Shown: piece by piece, positions 1 through 11,984 of the stretch
Layout: the number at the start of each line of letters is the position of its first letter
Position numbering within the stretch: the stretch's first letter is position 1
Origin: Amaurobius ferox
Taxonomy: Eukaryota; Arthropoda; Arachnida; Araneae; Amaurobiidae
Assembly: GCA_951213105.1 (NCBI GenBank)
Contig: OX578149.1
Location: 5,062,606-5,126,605, forward strand
DNA: 64,000 nt
Direction of reading: 5' to 3'
Position numbers and translations under genes: made by a program
The notes under the pieces: generated by a model
Databases searched by the model: none
Told to the model about the DNA's origin: nothing
The model's input: only the letters and a program-made list of their open reading frames with translations

Positions 1-1469
1 TCAAATAAGCAATTTTCTTTCTTTTTTATTACTGTCAAATATCCCAACTCGCTAAAACAGTGGAAAATAATTCCCTTACATGGCTGTTACTGCTTATTAA
101 TGAATAAAATACTTATTAATGAGTCACATCATTTGTAAAATACCAAAATACCACACAGCAAACAATAAAGGCATCATCCGGTTTCGGAAGCAAAAATAGA
201 CCCTTCTTCAAAATAAAGCAGACAGCAATCACTCCTGTATGTCTCCTCAGGGATATAACAGGGATGTGCCACCCACCTTCAGGAAGGCGGCTCGTTTTGC
301 AGTTAAATATTAGAAGGTGTGTTTGAGTTCGCTTTGAGTTCTATTTTCAATGCAAGACTTCCTTACGTGAGGAGAACTATGTGTTAGGTCTCATCTGAAT
401 AATAGGCCTTGGCGTACGAGAGGTCCAGAGCCAATGGGGAAAATAATCTGTTTATCTTATCGAAAGTTGGATACTGCCTTATTCGGTACACAGGGTGGCA
501 TTGGTGTTTGGTATATAATATCCTTTTGTTTATTTGTACAGCCAAAATTTTATACATTTATTTGAAATAATATTTAATTAAAATAAAAATTCTTGGATAG
601 TAGATTATCTGAGTAGACACAGTCCACTTTTTCTCCACTAACGCTTCACCACTCTATTGCAGGTCACAATGGCCCCCTTCACAAGATCCTGGCTACGCTA
701 ATATATTCGGCAAGACAACTACTTATAGAATTTTTGTTTTATGAGAAGATTATTTTTAATTTTATATTTTACATGTACGCCACAGTATAATTAAAATTTG
801 TGAAAAAAAAATCAAAACGGCTTTCCAAATGATGAACTTTGGGAACATTGTCTTTAAATGCTTAAATCTGCACAAGGAGAATACATTTGATTTCCGTCCT
901 CGTCCATTAACTACAGTCTATTTTGCGGGTAAAATCATTTGTATTTAAATATTATTCCTTCTTCTTTCTTTTTTATATTTTATTTTTTGATGACCGCTTT
1001 TCTGAACACAACGCAAATCAAAATCCAAGTCCATGCGTCACCTCAGCATGTTTTGGATAAAAAATATTTCCGATCTATAAATAGGAGAGTCTATTTAAAA
1101 CTTTCTCAAGATGCCTTCCATATGCGTAAAAGGAACTTCTGGATCATTTGTTACTGTTCTGACGTTTATGATGTTTTATGAAAGCGAAAGATGCGATCTT
1201 TGTGTTCGATTCGCGGGTGGTTGTTGCCAGATGCAGAAGAAGAAAAGAACACGAATGCTTGCAAAGCGATGACTGATAACTTCCGTACCGACTAGATTTC
1301 TCGAAAGTTTCCCAACACATAGAGTTTCATAAATTTTCGGAAGATTTCGAGGTTTAAGAATATCTATTTTCGCGGTAGATGTGGAAAAGTGATTCAGAAA
1401 AAAAGTAAAAAATATATTTATGTGGCCGACACACGACTCTCCCTTCAAAATGAAATTTCTATTTTTAAC
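1..1469. other. anonymous AT-rich DNA, no gene seen
   Basis: No open frame here looks coding: the longest are about 80-100 codons, start in T-rich or A-rich tracts and show no recognisable domain. Apart from the small stem-loop at 183-215, I see no copy of any repeat family found elsewhere in the window. Confidence 0.5.
183..215 (-). other. hammerhead-like stem-loop motif (degenerate)
   Basis: On the minus strand the sequence reads TTGAAGAAGG, a variable loop, then CTTCCGAAACC. This is the layout CTGANGA, short stem, CGAAAC that recurs at 41532, 50045 and 53569. It resembles the hammerhead core reported in Penelope-like retroelements. Here the first C is replaced by T and one base separates CTGANGA from the stem, so a working ribozyme is unlikely. 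Confidence 0.3.
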
Positions 1470-2611
1470 ACTTTTCAACATAGTTGACTTGGTTCATTCT
1501 GTCTCACCGTTGGCGCGGTAACTGCAGTAAAAATGACTTTATCAAGAGGAAATTTTAGTACGTTCTTGAGACGGTCTACGGAATGGAAATGAATAATATC
1601 ACCCGATTCGTTTTGGATGGAACCCGGGTTAAAAAAGTGATCTATATTGAATCCTATGGGATCTCATTTTTCAAACATTTTTTTAAGCGACGTTAAAATT
1701 CGCAAATGGCTTCGAAAATTTTAGGAAATATTCAAATGGTCCCATAAAATATTTAAAAAAAGAAATTCAGCAAAATATATTTATTAGTTTTTAAATGAAA
1801 ATTAAAATAATAATGACACTTATATTATAAAGAGATCTAGTGACCCACTTTAAAATAAAATAGTGCATCAATTTTTTTTTCCAGTGTCAAAACCGGGATT
1901 TTTAAAGTTATTTTTAATTTATATTGAGTGTTGCAGCCATCCTAAAACCGCTTTATTTCTGCGTAATTTCTGTGCATCTATATTCTCCGCCAACGCAATG
2001 ACACTATTTTAGAGTTTAAATGATCATCCAACTTTGATTATTTCTACAACGAAGCCTCATTTTAACGTAAGCAGAATGTAAACACATCAAGCTGTAGGAT
2101 GGGTTGTATAAGAATGGCTGAATTTTTTTAACGCAAAATTATTTAACTTTGGAGTCTGGAATATAGCTGATATGAATAAAATATTCATTGATTTTACATA
2201 GAGAAGCAGACGATTTTATAGCATAGCCTTTTTCGATGAGGTTTTATGTATGCAGTTAGAAAGTATTTTCATCTCCATGGTTGCAAGTTAAGTAAAATAA
2301 ATTATTGTAGTATTGTTATAATCTTAAAAATAGCTGCTGAATGAAAGGAATGAAATAAAAGTGCATGAATGAAATATTCACTGATTTTACATAGAGAGCC
2401 AGATGATTTATATTTCGATAACGTTATTTGAATAAAGTTAATTTCTTTTCGATTAAGTTTTAAGTTTTTAAATAAAATAAATTATTGTAGTAGCGTGATT
2501 ATTTTAAAATTATCACCGCTCAATGTATCGCATTTTAGAGATGTTTAAATAAAATGGCATTGCAGTTGTAAAGTGTTTCATAATCATCTATGCTTTATGC
2601 ATGGTTGATTT
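1470..2611 (+). mobile_element. family F non-autonomous element, copy F1
   Basis: This is a nearly full copy of a 1.0-1.15 kb element, compared with copies at 14334, 15850, 28211, 9355, 50805 and 53630. It opens with a hairpin-prone start (ACTTTTCAACATAGTTG). A conserved block around CCCGGGTTAAAAAAGTG and a module reading GTGTTGCAGCCATCCTAAAACC follow. It ends with a small palindrome, ATGCTTTATGCAT, after GTGTTTCATAATCA. No coding capacity is visible. The open frames in it are not shared between copies. The end structure resembles families A, B and G. Confidence 0.75.
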
Positions 2612-3613
2612 TTTTTGTATTTTATACTCGTATAAATACCCGCCGTTGCCTGGAACAGAACCGATATAAAATAAACGGGATAGAGAATCGAAAACATGTT
2701 TAGAACCTCATCCCAATGCACACTATTAAAAATATAATCATTTTTGAGCATGTGCGTGCCTTTCTAGTTCCTCGAAAAAATCACCTCCGGTCATCCGAGA
2801 TTGAAACTTGGCCTACATACAGTACAGATGCCGGGGAAGAACCTAACGGAGATGGAATTTCTATTCCTCCTCCAGAGTCGGAGAAAAATAAAGGATACTT
2901 TACGACCCGAAAAAGGTGCTCTGGTCTAGAAGGTTAAATCTGCGCATTTATAGTATCGTTCACGAGTCAAAATCTAATGGGGTTGGAATTTTGATCCCCC
3001 AGGGTGGCGGAGAAAATGGAGGCTCGAAAAGCATTTTCCAACCATCCAGAGGACTTGGCAACATAGAAGGCTTGGGCACTTTATTTAACAATGTATGGAG
3101 CTTAGTATTAAAAAGAGTTGTCTGAATCTCATCGCGATGTATCAACCGTTTAGGTTACTTGAAGGCTTGTGAAACTTTTAGAGCCCTCAGCTTTTACCAG
3201 TCCCGTGGGAGAAATTGAAAATTTAGCTACGTTAGGTTCTGTCCCGTGGTCATTACTATAAGTATGCAAACAAAGATTGAGCCCTCAAACGCTCTAAGTC
3301 ACCTAGGAGTTAGTTTCTGTTTCATATCTGTGGCAGTTATTGTATACACAAGAAATGGAGCCCCCGACAGATGGTCCAATCAAAACGTACAGTCGAAACT
3401 TATTGAGGAGGGCCTAAAACATATATTGGCATCCAAATCTCGAAATGGAAAATGTTGGTGACAAAATATTTTATCTAAAATGAATTCTAAAGTATGAGAA
3501 AGCAAAAATTTGATTTTTGATCTTATTTTTTAGAGTATTAAATTCAGTTTGTACCTGCTGTAACTCCCGACAACGCCGGTCACATTTTTTTTAGTATACG
3601 GACGATATCATAG
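2612..3613. other. unassigned DNA with related ends, possible degraded element
   Basis: The left part carries ACCCGCCGTTGCCTGG near 2638 and the right part carries its approximate reverse complement (CCCGACAACGCCGGT near 3566), so this 950-bp block may be an old element with inverted ends. The stretch 3360-3500 resembles the 3' part of family G (AAAACGTACAGTCGAAAC, GGCCTAAAACATATA, then GTATGAGAAAG). Short open frames at 2716-3461 have no recognisable domain. Confidence 0.3.
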
Positions 3614-4691
3614 CCTATATAAATAAAATTGAAAATCTGTTTGTCTGTCTGCTTGTCTCATCATCACGGAAGAACGGCTGAATTGAAGTGGATGAAATTT
3701 TGTGGGTAGCTTTGAAATAGCCCCACTTAAAATGGCGTCCATAGTCTATATTTCGAGTTTCTAAGACCAGGGGTTGTCGAGATATTCATTAAGAACGCAT
3801 TCCATGAAGATAGCATTATGCTGACCCTATTGTTTCCGCCCATTTATTTGAAGAAAATGATATCATGTCGCTTAGCAACGGATTTAAATTCAATGTGTTT
3901 ATGCGGCAAACGATTTGTTATTAAATCTTTTCCGATTTAAATAATAAATATATGTATATTCGTATAAAATAAATTTCACCTATATTGCATTTTTGATTGG
4001 ATTAAATATATCCATTATGGTCTTTAGGTTTAAATCTTATTATTATTGATATCTTCGGGAATAATTGATATTTTCAATTTATGACGTCATAGCTTTATTT
4101 TGGCAAAAATGGTTGAAACTCATATGTTGTACGTAGTATGGGTCATCTTCTACAAATGCACGGGTATATTTTTTAATCTAAGAGAATATAAGTAGTACAG
4201 GTATATTGACATATATTGGAATGAAATACGGCCTATAGGTTTAAAGATGACGGGATTATTGATATTTTCAATTTATGACGGCATCTGTTTTATTTTGGCA
4301 AAGATTTTAGAAACTCATATGTTGTAGTACGTGTCATCTTCTACTGATACACGGATATATCTTCTAATATTCGCGAATATAGGTAGTACGGGTCCCATAC
4401 AATTTTAGCGCTTTTATTTTGCATATATTGGTCCAATTTCATATTTTTTGTACATTTGTTTATAAACGGGACCAGGAAGTTTTATTCTTCATATCTGAAC
4501 GTGAAGATCATTTTGTATAGTGACAACAGATATTGTTAACTTCTTTTTGGAGCATTCAATTAAACATAACATTTTGATAGAATATTTTGATTAACCATGT
4601 CATTCTGTAGACTACAGGAATTTGCACATGATCGTGCATTTAAAAAATTTTTATATTATATACTCCGTACGAAGAGCGGGTATATTGCTAG
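3614..4691 (+). mobile_element. non-autonomous Helitron, family C copy C1
   Basis: The left end is CCTATATAAATAAAATTG, one base from the TCTATATAAATAAAA start of the better copies, followed by a TCTG-rich tract. The right end is a short hairpin (CCGT...GCGG), then GGTATATTGCTAG with T following. Helitrons end in a hairpin plus CTAG or a variant and insert between A and T without target duplication, which this fits. The interior has repeated sub-blocks around GATATTTTCAATTTATGACG and no helicase or Rep frame. The copy is 1.08 kb against 2.2-2.3 kb for C2 and C3, so it is internally deleted. Confidence 0.8.
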
Positions 4692-5774
4692 TTATTTATA
4701 TGATAAGCAAAACTGATCTAATGTATCGGCGTCATGACTGCGCTCCCAACTCAAAAAACTTTTAAATAATCCGAAGCCTATTAAAGAAAATGATTCGCGC
4801 ACGAAATCGGAAAAGACATTCTATTTTTCCATTTGGACAACGATTGCGATGCAAGTGAAATGAAATCCTATTGAATGTGAATGTGCGAGAAAGTCGAGTG
4901 AAAACACTCACTGCAGGAAGTTTAGAGCCTACAGCTTGCTAAGAATTTAAGACGCAGTTAAAACAAAATGTGTATGACGTCCATTTTGGGTCGCCTTTTC
5001 AACATCAGTCTTTTCCGACGGCTCGTTTACACGAGGAAAATGATTAATCGAAACTCTAAAATATCAGTCACTCTTAAAATACTCTTTAAAATAAATCTGA
5101 CTTGAATTGGATCTAGAGAAAACACATTTTAATTCGAAATGTAACACACTATTTGAGTAACAGCGAGAAAAGAATTTCGAGAAACAGAGGATACTTCAAA
5201 TGATTTCCACGGCATTCATTCATAATCTTATTTTCTTTTAAATAGCTACTATTTTTCAATTAAAAATTCAACTACAAAAACGACCCTTTCCTAGATTTTT
5301 CGATTTCTCCGAATGTCCAATTATCCCGCATTATTGATTCAATGGCAAAAAAGGAAGATTTCCTAATGTTGAGTCTATTTATTGAAAGACTCAAAATAAG
5401 GAGTCATTTTCCAAAGAATTTTTTTTCACCTGCTTCCGCTGATTCGATCTCAATGGACACCACTTTTTAGAAAAAACCGAAAAGAAAACGGCATTTTAAT
5501 CTGGACGGTTTCGAAAGGCCTGTCCCAATCATGAAAATACTGTGATGAAATGCTGCTTTTTAAATGGTTCATGAATACGCAAACGATATACTTATTGTTG
5601 CAAAGACTTTTGATGCAAGAAAAAAAAATGGAATAAAATAAAATATTGGATGGACAATCGAATATAATATATTTGGAGTGAAGAGGGGGCTCTTTTTTTA
5701 CCAACTCCATTCCACCATGCATTCAGTCAAAGTCGTTCGGCAAAAATTGTCCATTTCTTTGATTAAATATTTTT
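4692..5774. other. anonymous DNA, no gene seen
   Basis: I see no repeat-family copy, tRNA or plausible exon. A 90-codon minus-strand frame (5450-5722) has no recognisable domain and its codon use follows the base composition. Confidence 0.45.
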
Positions 5775-6566
5775 TTATTTTCCATGCAATACATGGTAAT
5801 GTATAGGGAAAGTATTGGAATCATGCCGAAAATCTGAACTGGAGTTTCGACGGATCGACACGTTTTGGGACCTCTAGAACACGAAAAACTATTTTTAGCG
5901 TGACGCCTGTGTGTCTGCGAAATGTATGCATCCACTCTAACTCAAGAACGAATGGAATTAATTTCATAAAATTTGGAAAGTCACTTGTGGGTGACCCTGG
6001 TGCTGATAAGTTTTGGGTACGATTTGGGGTAAAAGAACCTGCCGTTTTTGAAAAATGGCTTGCAAAATTGGCTCGTATCCACTCTAGCTGTAAAACGGAT
6101 AGATCCAATTTTACAAAATTGGGTAGGTAAGTCTATTGTAGGTTACTCTGCTGCTGATTACACTTTGGTACGATTCGAAAAGGAAAACAACCTGCCTTTT
6201 TTGCGAAATGGCCCTCAAAAATCGTCAAAATGTAGAATAAAAAACTAATTATTCTCAAATATATCCATTAAATGTCTGTTTTATACGTCATGTTTAACGA
6301 TTGAAAGTATAAGATCAACCCCTTTACCCTAGGATTAGCAGTTCGCGAGATATTTCAGTGTTGTCGCATTTTCGCTACGTCACCATTGAAATGAAGTCCA
6401 GTTATCCAATGAGACAGGAAATCGAATTGAAAGTGCCAATTCAGTATTATTTTATATAATGATGGATGTTATTTTGAGCCATTAAATTCCATATAATGAA
6501 TTATTGAAGAAATAAAGAGAACGTGAATATGAGTCTGTAGGGAAAGTTATGTGCTGTCACATCCGA
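5775..6566 (-). mobile_element. family A element, copy A1
   Basis: Read on the minus strand it starts TCGGATGTGACAGCACAT, a variant of TCTGATGTGGGCAGCACATG. It ends with the hairpin CTATACATTACCATGTAT flanked by TTTCC and GGAAA arms. Inside are copies of a 130-bp sub-repeat containing GCACCAGGGT, CACAAGTGACTT and a TAGAGTGGATAC box. Near the 3' end is the shared module with CGTCGAAACTCCAG in place of the usual CGTCGAAAACTCGA. The overlapping open frames (5821-6248) translate this repeat and also occur at other A copies. Confidence 0.85.
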
Positions 6567-6589
6567 TTTTTTTCCATCGTGAAAGAAGT

Positions 6590-6632
6590 AATGTCCTTAT
6601 ATTATATAGAGAAATTCATGTGCTGCCCACAT
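6590..6632 (-). mobile_element. fragment of a family B 5' end
   Basis: The sequence TTCATGTGCTGCCCACATCA preceded by a TTATATTATATAGAGAAA tract matches the reverse complement of the B start (TGATGTGGGCAGCACATGA then TTTCCTTATATAATG). Only about 40 bp are left. Confidence 0.55.
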
Positions 6633-7077
6633 CATCTTTATTTTAGTATTGATTTAAAAATTTTTTTATTGAGCTGGATCCCATTTTTGTAAATATCTGT
6701 GAAGCGCAAAATGGTCCGATTTCAAGAAGCACCTATCGCAATAATTGGACATTATCTGGAGAGAAGAAAGCGTTTTAAAAAGTTCCGGCAAATGAGGTAC
6801 CCAGCCGAGAGACTTTTATCGGATTGTTAGGGGGAAAGTCGAAAAAGCGATTTCGTCCGTCGGCCAGACAGCACCTGCGCCTACTGAGGGAGAGAGAGAG
6901 AGAGAGGAAGAAAAATAGATTAAGAGTTTTTGCGTTGGGACAGTTTTACGAAAATGTCATACGATCGAAAATGAAACTCTGTAAATTCATTTGAAAACAT
7001 TTGAAATGAATTTATTGTGTAGAAATCAACTTTCGATGACGACTGAACGGGGTGGGAGTTTACGAACTGAATCCTGC
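6633..7077. other. anonymous DNA with a short GA run
   Basis: Nothing recognisable apart from a (GA)n tract near 6890-6906. No gene is supported. Confidence 0.45.
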
Positions 7078-7703
7078 GTAGGGAAAGTATTGTCGCAACG
7101 CGAGGGTTCGACGGATCGACACATTTTGGAACCTCCAGAATGCGATAAAACTATTTTTAGCGTAACATCCCTGTATGTGTGTCTGTATATCTGTCTGTGG
7201 AATATCTGCATCCACTCTAACTCAAAAACGAATGGATCCAATTTCATAAAATTTTGTAGATAAGTCACTTGTGGTTGACTCTGGTGCTGATTAGATTTTG
7301 GTATGATTTAGGATAAAAGAATCCGCCCTTTTCTGCGAAATGACTCGCAAAACCGCCAAAATCCAAAATATAAACTATGTGTGCTCAAATGTATCTAATG
7401 AATGCTTGTTTTATGCGTACTATTTGCCGATGAAAAGAATAAGACTTATCCCATCAGTCTAAGACTAGCTGTTCTTGATATATATATATAATTTTTGTTT
7501 TACATTTTTGCTACTCCGCTTTTGAAAATGCGTCCATTTATCCAATGGAAAGAAACAGCGAATTAAAACTGCCCAATCAATATAATTTCCAATAATGATA
7601 TGTGTTATTTTCTACCATTAAGCTCAATTCAACAAATTATTGAAGAAATGAAGAGAAAATAAAATTAAGTCTGTAGGAAAAGTAGTGTGCTGCTCACATG
7701 GGA
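7078..7703 (-). mobile_element. family A element, copy A2 (3' hairpin lost)
   Basis: The body matches A1 on the minus strand: TAGAGTGGATGC, GCACCAGAGTCAACC, CGTCGAACCCTCGCG. It ends at a TGTGCTGCTCACAT form of the 5' palindrome. The copy begins inside the terminal hairpin (GTAGGGAAAGTATTG), so the outer arm was lost. It has one GCACCAG sub-repeat where A3 has three. Confidence 0.8.
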
Positions 7704-8494
7704 TTTTTTTTTAGATGAAATTTCTTATTTAATTACAGTTTTTTAAAGAGCGAAGGAATATGAGATGCGGTCGTATAAAAATTCCAACTCTTTCTGTTGT
7801 AATGATGTCATTCAATACTTAAGAGGCGCTTCTAAATGAAACTAAATTACGCAATCGGTTTCGATGGTATTTTCTCCACCACGGGAGCGGAGTTCAGACA
7901 ATATTCCGGTTTAAGTCTTAAGTATCCTATACCAAACTGCAGAACAGCATCCATTAGAAATCTAGCCTATCACGAAAAGGGCTGGACCTAACCGATTGAC
8001 CTATTTTACCAATAACTCGCTATGTTTCCTTAGAATCAGTTAATGTTCTTAGAAAAGTAACCCATATTTTTCGATAATTATCATATTATGCTTTTAACAT
8101 AAAACTATATGTTGATAACTATATATCATTCATAAGCCCCTTTTAATTTCCGATAATTTAAATCACTATCAAGTTGCAGCAGTCACTAAATGGAATGTAT
8201 GACGGCAGTGAAGCCTCCGTTATCTCTAGAACATGTTCAGGTCACATAGGATGCTTTCGTCTTCAAAATTCCTTCGATAATTCTCTTCGACTGCAGCGTA
8301 AATCAGCTTAAACTTCGTGTACTTAACACCAATTGCAATCCACTCAGTCATATATCTTGAAACGATAATACACTCATCTCCATTCAGATTTTCAAACTTT
8401 TCATTAAAATGCAAGATTTCTCAGCTAGTCATTTCTTTTTGCAACAAGTAGATGCCCCCCCCCCTCACTACCGTCGCAATGATTAACATTTAAT
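7704..8494. other. anonymous DNA, no gene seen
   Basis: A 62-codon minus-strand frame (8226-8414) is the longest and has no recognisable domain. A run of ten C residues lies near 8455. No family repeat is visible. Confidence 0.45.
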
Positions 8495-8999
8495 TACAAC
8501 CATCGCTCCTATAACGTGGTTTCCGTATAACGCGGCGCAAAAATGGCAACAGTCCTCCCATATCGCGGTAGTCATAAAACGCGGTTTCCATATAAAGCGG
8601 GTAGTTTTATAACGCGGTTTCTCTTTAATACAAATCAATTGGCTTAAGCAGTATCGCTATAGTATGCATATTCTATTATGCTTTTACGGTTGAAATAAAT
8701 GGGGAATTCCCCTGTTTTTTCATTTCCATAAATCACCATTTTCCAATTTCAGTTATCAAGGAAATCCCCTGCAAATACAGAAATATACAGCACTGCGGTT
8801 TCCACATAACGCGGTACGAATGGTTCTGTTTTGTACTCATTCTGAGTTTCTTATAACGCGGTTTCCACACAACACGGTATGCGGTTTCCATATAGCATGG
8901 TACGAAATAATCTGATTTCCGCTAATCTGAGTTTTTTATAAAGCGGTTTCCATATAACGCGGTATAAATTAATCGCGTTAGAAAAGGGTTCATTGTACA
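8495..8999. repeat. family H: imperfect tandem ATAACGCGGTTTCC repeats
   Basis: About eight spaced, decayed copies of ATAACGCGGTTTCCATAT run across 500 bp, all in one direction. The right edge reads AAAAGGGTTCATTGTACA, so on the minus strand the block begins TGTACAATGAACCC. The left edge (TACAACCATCGCTCC) is a weaker version of the same. Terminal CAGT-AACCC plus TTATAACG repeats are typical of pogo/Tigger-type DNA transposons, which target TA. I infer a non-autonomous element of that kind. No transposase frame is present. Confidence 0.45.
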
Positions 9000-9354
9000 G
9001 GGGAAAAAGTGACCGTGAGGAAAGGGCCGACATTTTGCGCATAGTCTGCATAGCGCGAGAGCTGGAGAGTCCTACAGAAGTCCTTTCGAATCGAATTCTA
9101 TCAAAATATATAAAGGTAATATTTTTTTTCAAATAAAAATATCATAATATATATTACGTGCAAAAGATATTAAAAAATGACCTAGATTGCAGGGGTCATT
9201 CAATGGTAACAATCAACGTTAAAAAGATTATTTCGGAAGACATTAGTCTAGGAAATACATTTAATATTAGGACCATGAAATTTGACATACTCATCATTCA
9301 GAAATGGCTGGAATACATGATTTAGGACAGAATTGAAGGGAAAAACATGAAAGA
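9000..9354. other. anonymous DNA, no gene seen
   Basis: No repeat-family match or coding signal. The minus-strand frame 8851-9132 runs out of the H repeats and is not credible as a gene. Confidence 0.4.
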
Positions 9355-9512
9355 ACAATTATGCATAAAGCATTGATTATGAAACACTTTCCAACTGCAA
9401 TGCAATTTTATTTAAACATCTCTAAAATGCGATCCATTCAGCGGTGGTATTTTTAAAATGATCGCAATACTACAATAATTTTATTATATGTGAAAACTTC
9501 ATCGAAACCAAA
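9355..9512 (-). mobile_element. family F fragment, copy F5
   Basis: The sequence ATGCATAAAGCATTGATT followed by GAAACACTTTCCAACTG is the reverse complement of the F 3' end. It continues for about 150 bp through the CGATCCATTCAGCGGTG block. The rest of the element is missing. Confidence 0.7.
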
Positions 9513-9540
9513 TGATTCTCATACAAAAGAGTAAAATAAC

Positions 9541-10017
9541 ACATTCATATAGATACCTCTTCAAGTGTGTCACTGAAAATTGGCACTGAAAATGTAAAAG
9601 TGCCATTCTAGTGGCAGTCAACCCAGTTTTTTGCGTGTTTTTATCCATATTTTTATAGTGTGTAGATATCCATTTTAGCGTATTTCAAAATTTCGTGGAT
9701 GATAAAGGTCACCGAGATAGACACACATAGCTTCATGAGCACCCTAAAATTCTACCACATGCATTGTTCATATTTCTGAAACTCACTAGAGTCAGCAAAA
9801 TCATTAACTCTTGAACTGCAAGCATTTCCTTTTCCATTTATAGATCGATCGACTGCGGTGTTCAGAACAGAATAATGGGAAATCCATTCATATAGACATA
9901 GTTACCTTTTAAAGTGTGTAACTGCAAACGAACTTGTTTAAAAGTGTCATTCGAGTGGCAGTCAACACTGCTTTTGGAGTGTTTTAGCCTCATTTATTTG
10001 AGTGTGTAGATTTATGT
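9541..10017 (+). repeat. 130-bp direct repeat, two diverged copies 350 bp apart
   Basis: Copy one (9541-9672) and copy two (9888-10017) share ACATTCATATAGA, AGTGTGT(C/A)ACTG, then AGTG(C/T)CATTC(T/G)AGTGGCAGTCAAC and TGTGTAGAT, in the same order and spacing. The 215 bp between them are not repeated. This could be a pair of terminal repeats of an unknown element or a local duplication. No coding frame is associated. Confidence 0.6.
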
Positions 10018-10566
10018 GTTCTTTTGATCGCGTCTCCTTTGATCTCTCTCTCTTTCCTATACGTACAAGCATACAATAGGTAGATGGACGTGTTCGAACA
10101 CGATGTCCAACGTGTTCGAAATGTATCTTAAAGCATTTTTGTCCATTAAAATTCCGATTTCTAAAATTTTGGGGAGAAAACAATACATTCCCTATACAAT
10201 AGTATGAGAAAGAAAATATTCGGATATTCGGGCGTATTAAAGAAAGCGTTTTTATCGAATCCTCTTGGGGGAAAAGGACAATTTAGTTTATTTAACAGAA
10301 AGAGATGGACAACATCTGCGTTCGGAGGAAAAATAGTCATTTCTTGCACTGGAGCAGTTTTCGTTACTATCTGAAAATAAAAATATTTTGGAGGTGTCTA
10401 CAATTTGACTCGCCCCACTGCCAACAATTTTGTGCGGAATAAAAATGAGACGGCAATAATTTATTATATGCAATAATTATTCGATTTATATATACGGCAA
10501 TAATTTATTCGATCTCAATGCAGTGACACATGATCCTTGTATTCGTCCCGAGCGGATGAGTGCAAC
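10018..10566. other. anonymous DNA with a possible G-type terminus
   Basis: ACATTCCCTATACAATAGTATGAGAAAG at 10184-10211 (written here in two parts: ACATTCCCTATACAATAG and TATGAGAAAG) resembles the terminal hairpin of families G and A. Nothing else is recognisable. Open frames at 9962-10473 on the minus strand have no domain. Confidence 0.35.
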
Positions 10567-11060
10567 TTTAAAGAGCTTTGCTGCCCCAACTGGGAATCGA
10601 ACCCTGCAGTTCTGAACTGGCCAGCCGATGCTCTATCATTGAGCTACTGGGACTGCATTCCAAATTCTTATCATCAAAGTGGACTCTCCACTCTCTAATG
10701 CCAGATGGGCGGGCCACTGACCATATGACTGACCACCTTCTATTGGTTTTACCTCGGGTGAGTCTTCTGCTACTATTGCTTTTACCCATGTTAGTATCCT
10801 GCGTGGCCGTTATCCTCTCCATTTGAAATGGGCGCTCCACCTTTCAGAGTCCACTGAGTCCGTACTAGTCTTACTAGGATCACTTTCAAATCCCAACATT
10901 TTTGCACTCACCTTACAGGACTGATATGTTCGAGTGCCATTGTAAAGAGCGGTGTTGCCCCAAACGGGAATCGAACCCTGGATTTCCGAACTGGCCAGCC
11001 GTCGTTCTACCGTTAAGCTACTGGGACGAGATAGCAGAATCTTATCGTTGAAGTGCTTCA
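10567..11060 (-). mobile_element. TRIM-like element with tRNA-like terminal repeats, copy 1
   Basis: On the minus strand: left terminal repeat 11060-10941, internal part 10940-10687, right terminal repeat about 10686-10567. Each repeat holds a tRNA-like sequence (11027-10955 and 10652-10580) with GTCCCAGTAGCT at the 5' end, an A-box region and a B-box region (GGTTCGATTCC). After the left repeat the primer-site position reads TGGCACTCGAAC, against TGGCGCCCGAAC in copy 2. A small deletion removed the start of the right repeat, and no target duplication is recognisable, so this copy is older. Open frames inside it are read-through of the repeats. Confidence 0.8.
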
Positions 11061-11984
11061 AATAATTTTAAGAAAAATCGCGCTCACTGCGGAGAACGTA
11101 AAATTTCCGCAACTCGTGAGAACTTCTCAGCCAGCAATGGTGTCAGCAAATGCATGATTCGAATTAAAATAGGATGTTGAAGCCTTGTGGATATCTATAG
11201 GCAACTTTGATGCAAGGGTTTTAAATACGAGGAATATGAGGTTGGGCGATCAGCTCGGAAACCTGTCAAAAATTGCTAGCTTGGCGTCGTATTTCGTCAT
11301 TAGAAACACCACGGACCAGGTGGACTTCGAGAGTTGTTGCCAAAATACGGCAAGTTTTCGCATTATCATAATTAAAACTTGTTTGCTCATTTTGAAGTGG
11401 TAATATCCAGACGTAAACAACTTGCGCAGAAACGTTTAATGGCGCTGTACACATCCTTCCTCAGTGACGTCCAAAGAGATCGAGTGACGTCGGTGGAATA
11501 GCATGATAGTCGCAGTTCACCCATTCGTTCTCTTCAGAGAGCCAGAGAATAAAATGCGCGCGTTTGCTATTTTCGTGACGGCGCCCGGGATAATCACCTG
11601 TGGTTTTGACGGACACATCCCCCCCTCCCCCCCAACGCAGCTCAGCTCAACCTAGCCCAATACAGCTTCGGTGAACGCCCAAGAAAAAGTATGACTTAAA
11701 ACTAAACATTCGGTTCCATTTTGAAAATATTGATATCATGAGAGAATTTGCACAATCTAATATCCGTGATGTACCGAAAATACTCAAGAAAGAAACAAAT
11801 CATTGGAGTCGCATCGTGCCTCATCCCCATCATGAATGTCAGCCTCATTACCGTATTCGGATAGAAATGGAACAGGTTTTCCAAATACTCTGCTGGACGA
11901 TTGGAAGGGTCCCTGATTAGGACGCATCCTCTGAAAAGCTCCGGCCATAATTTGTTTTAATAAGAGGCGGAATGATTTATTTTA
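11061..11984. other. anonymous DNA, GC-richer in the middle
   Basis: Two CRE-like TGACGTC sites lie 21 bp apart at about 11464 and 11485, followed by a GC-richer stretch (GACGGCGCCCGGGATAATC) and a C-rich run near 11620. These could be remnants of a promoter, but no initiator, exon or transcript feature supports one. Open frames of 60-72 codons on both strands have no recognisable domain. Confidence 0.35.

Noticed and set aside
10580..10652. Sequences with tRNA A and B boxes as functional tRNA genes (also near 10955, 30446, 30816, 31596, 31951, 51613, 62007, 62331 and 62705)
   Set aside because: The anticodon arm does not pair, each sits at a fixed place in a terminal repeat, and they vary together as one element family.
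11455..11640. CRE-containing promoter or CpG island
   Set aside because: Two TGACGTC sites and raised G+C are suggestive, but no core promoter or downstream exon could be identified.
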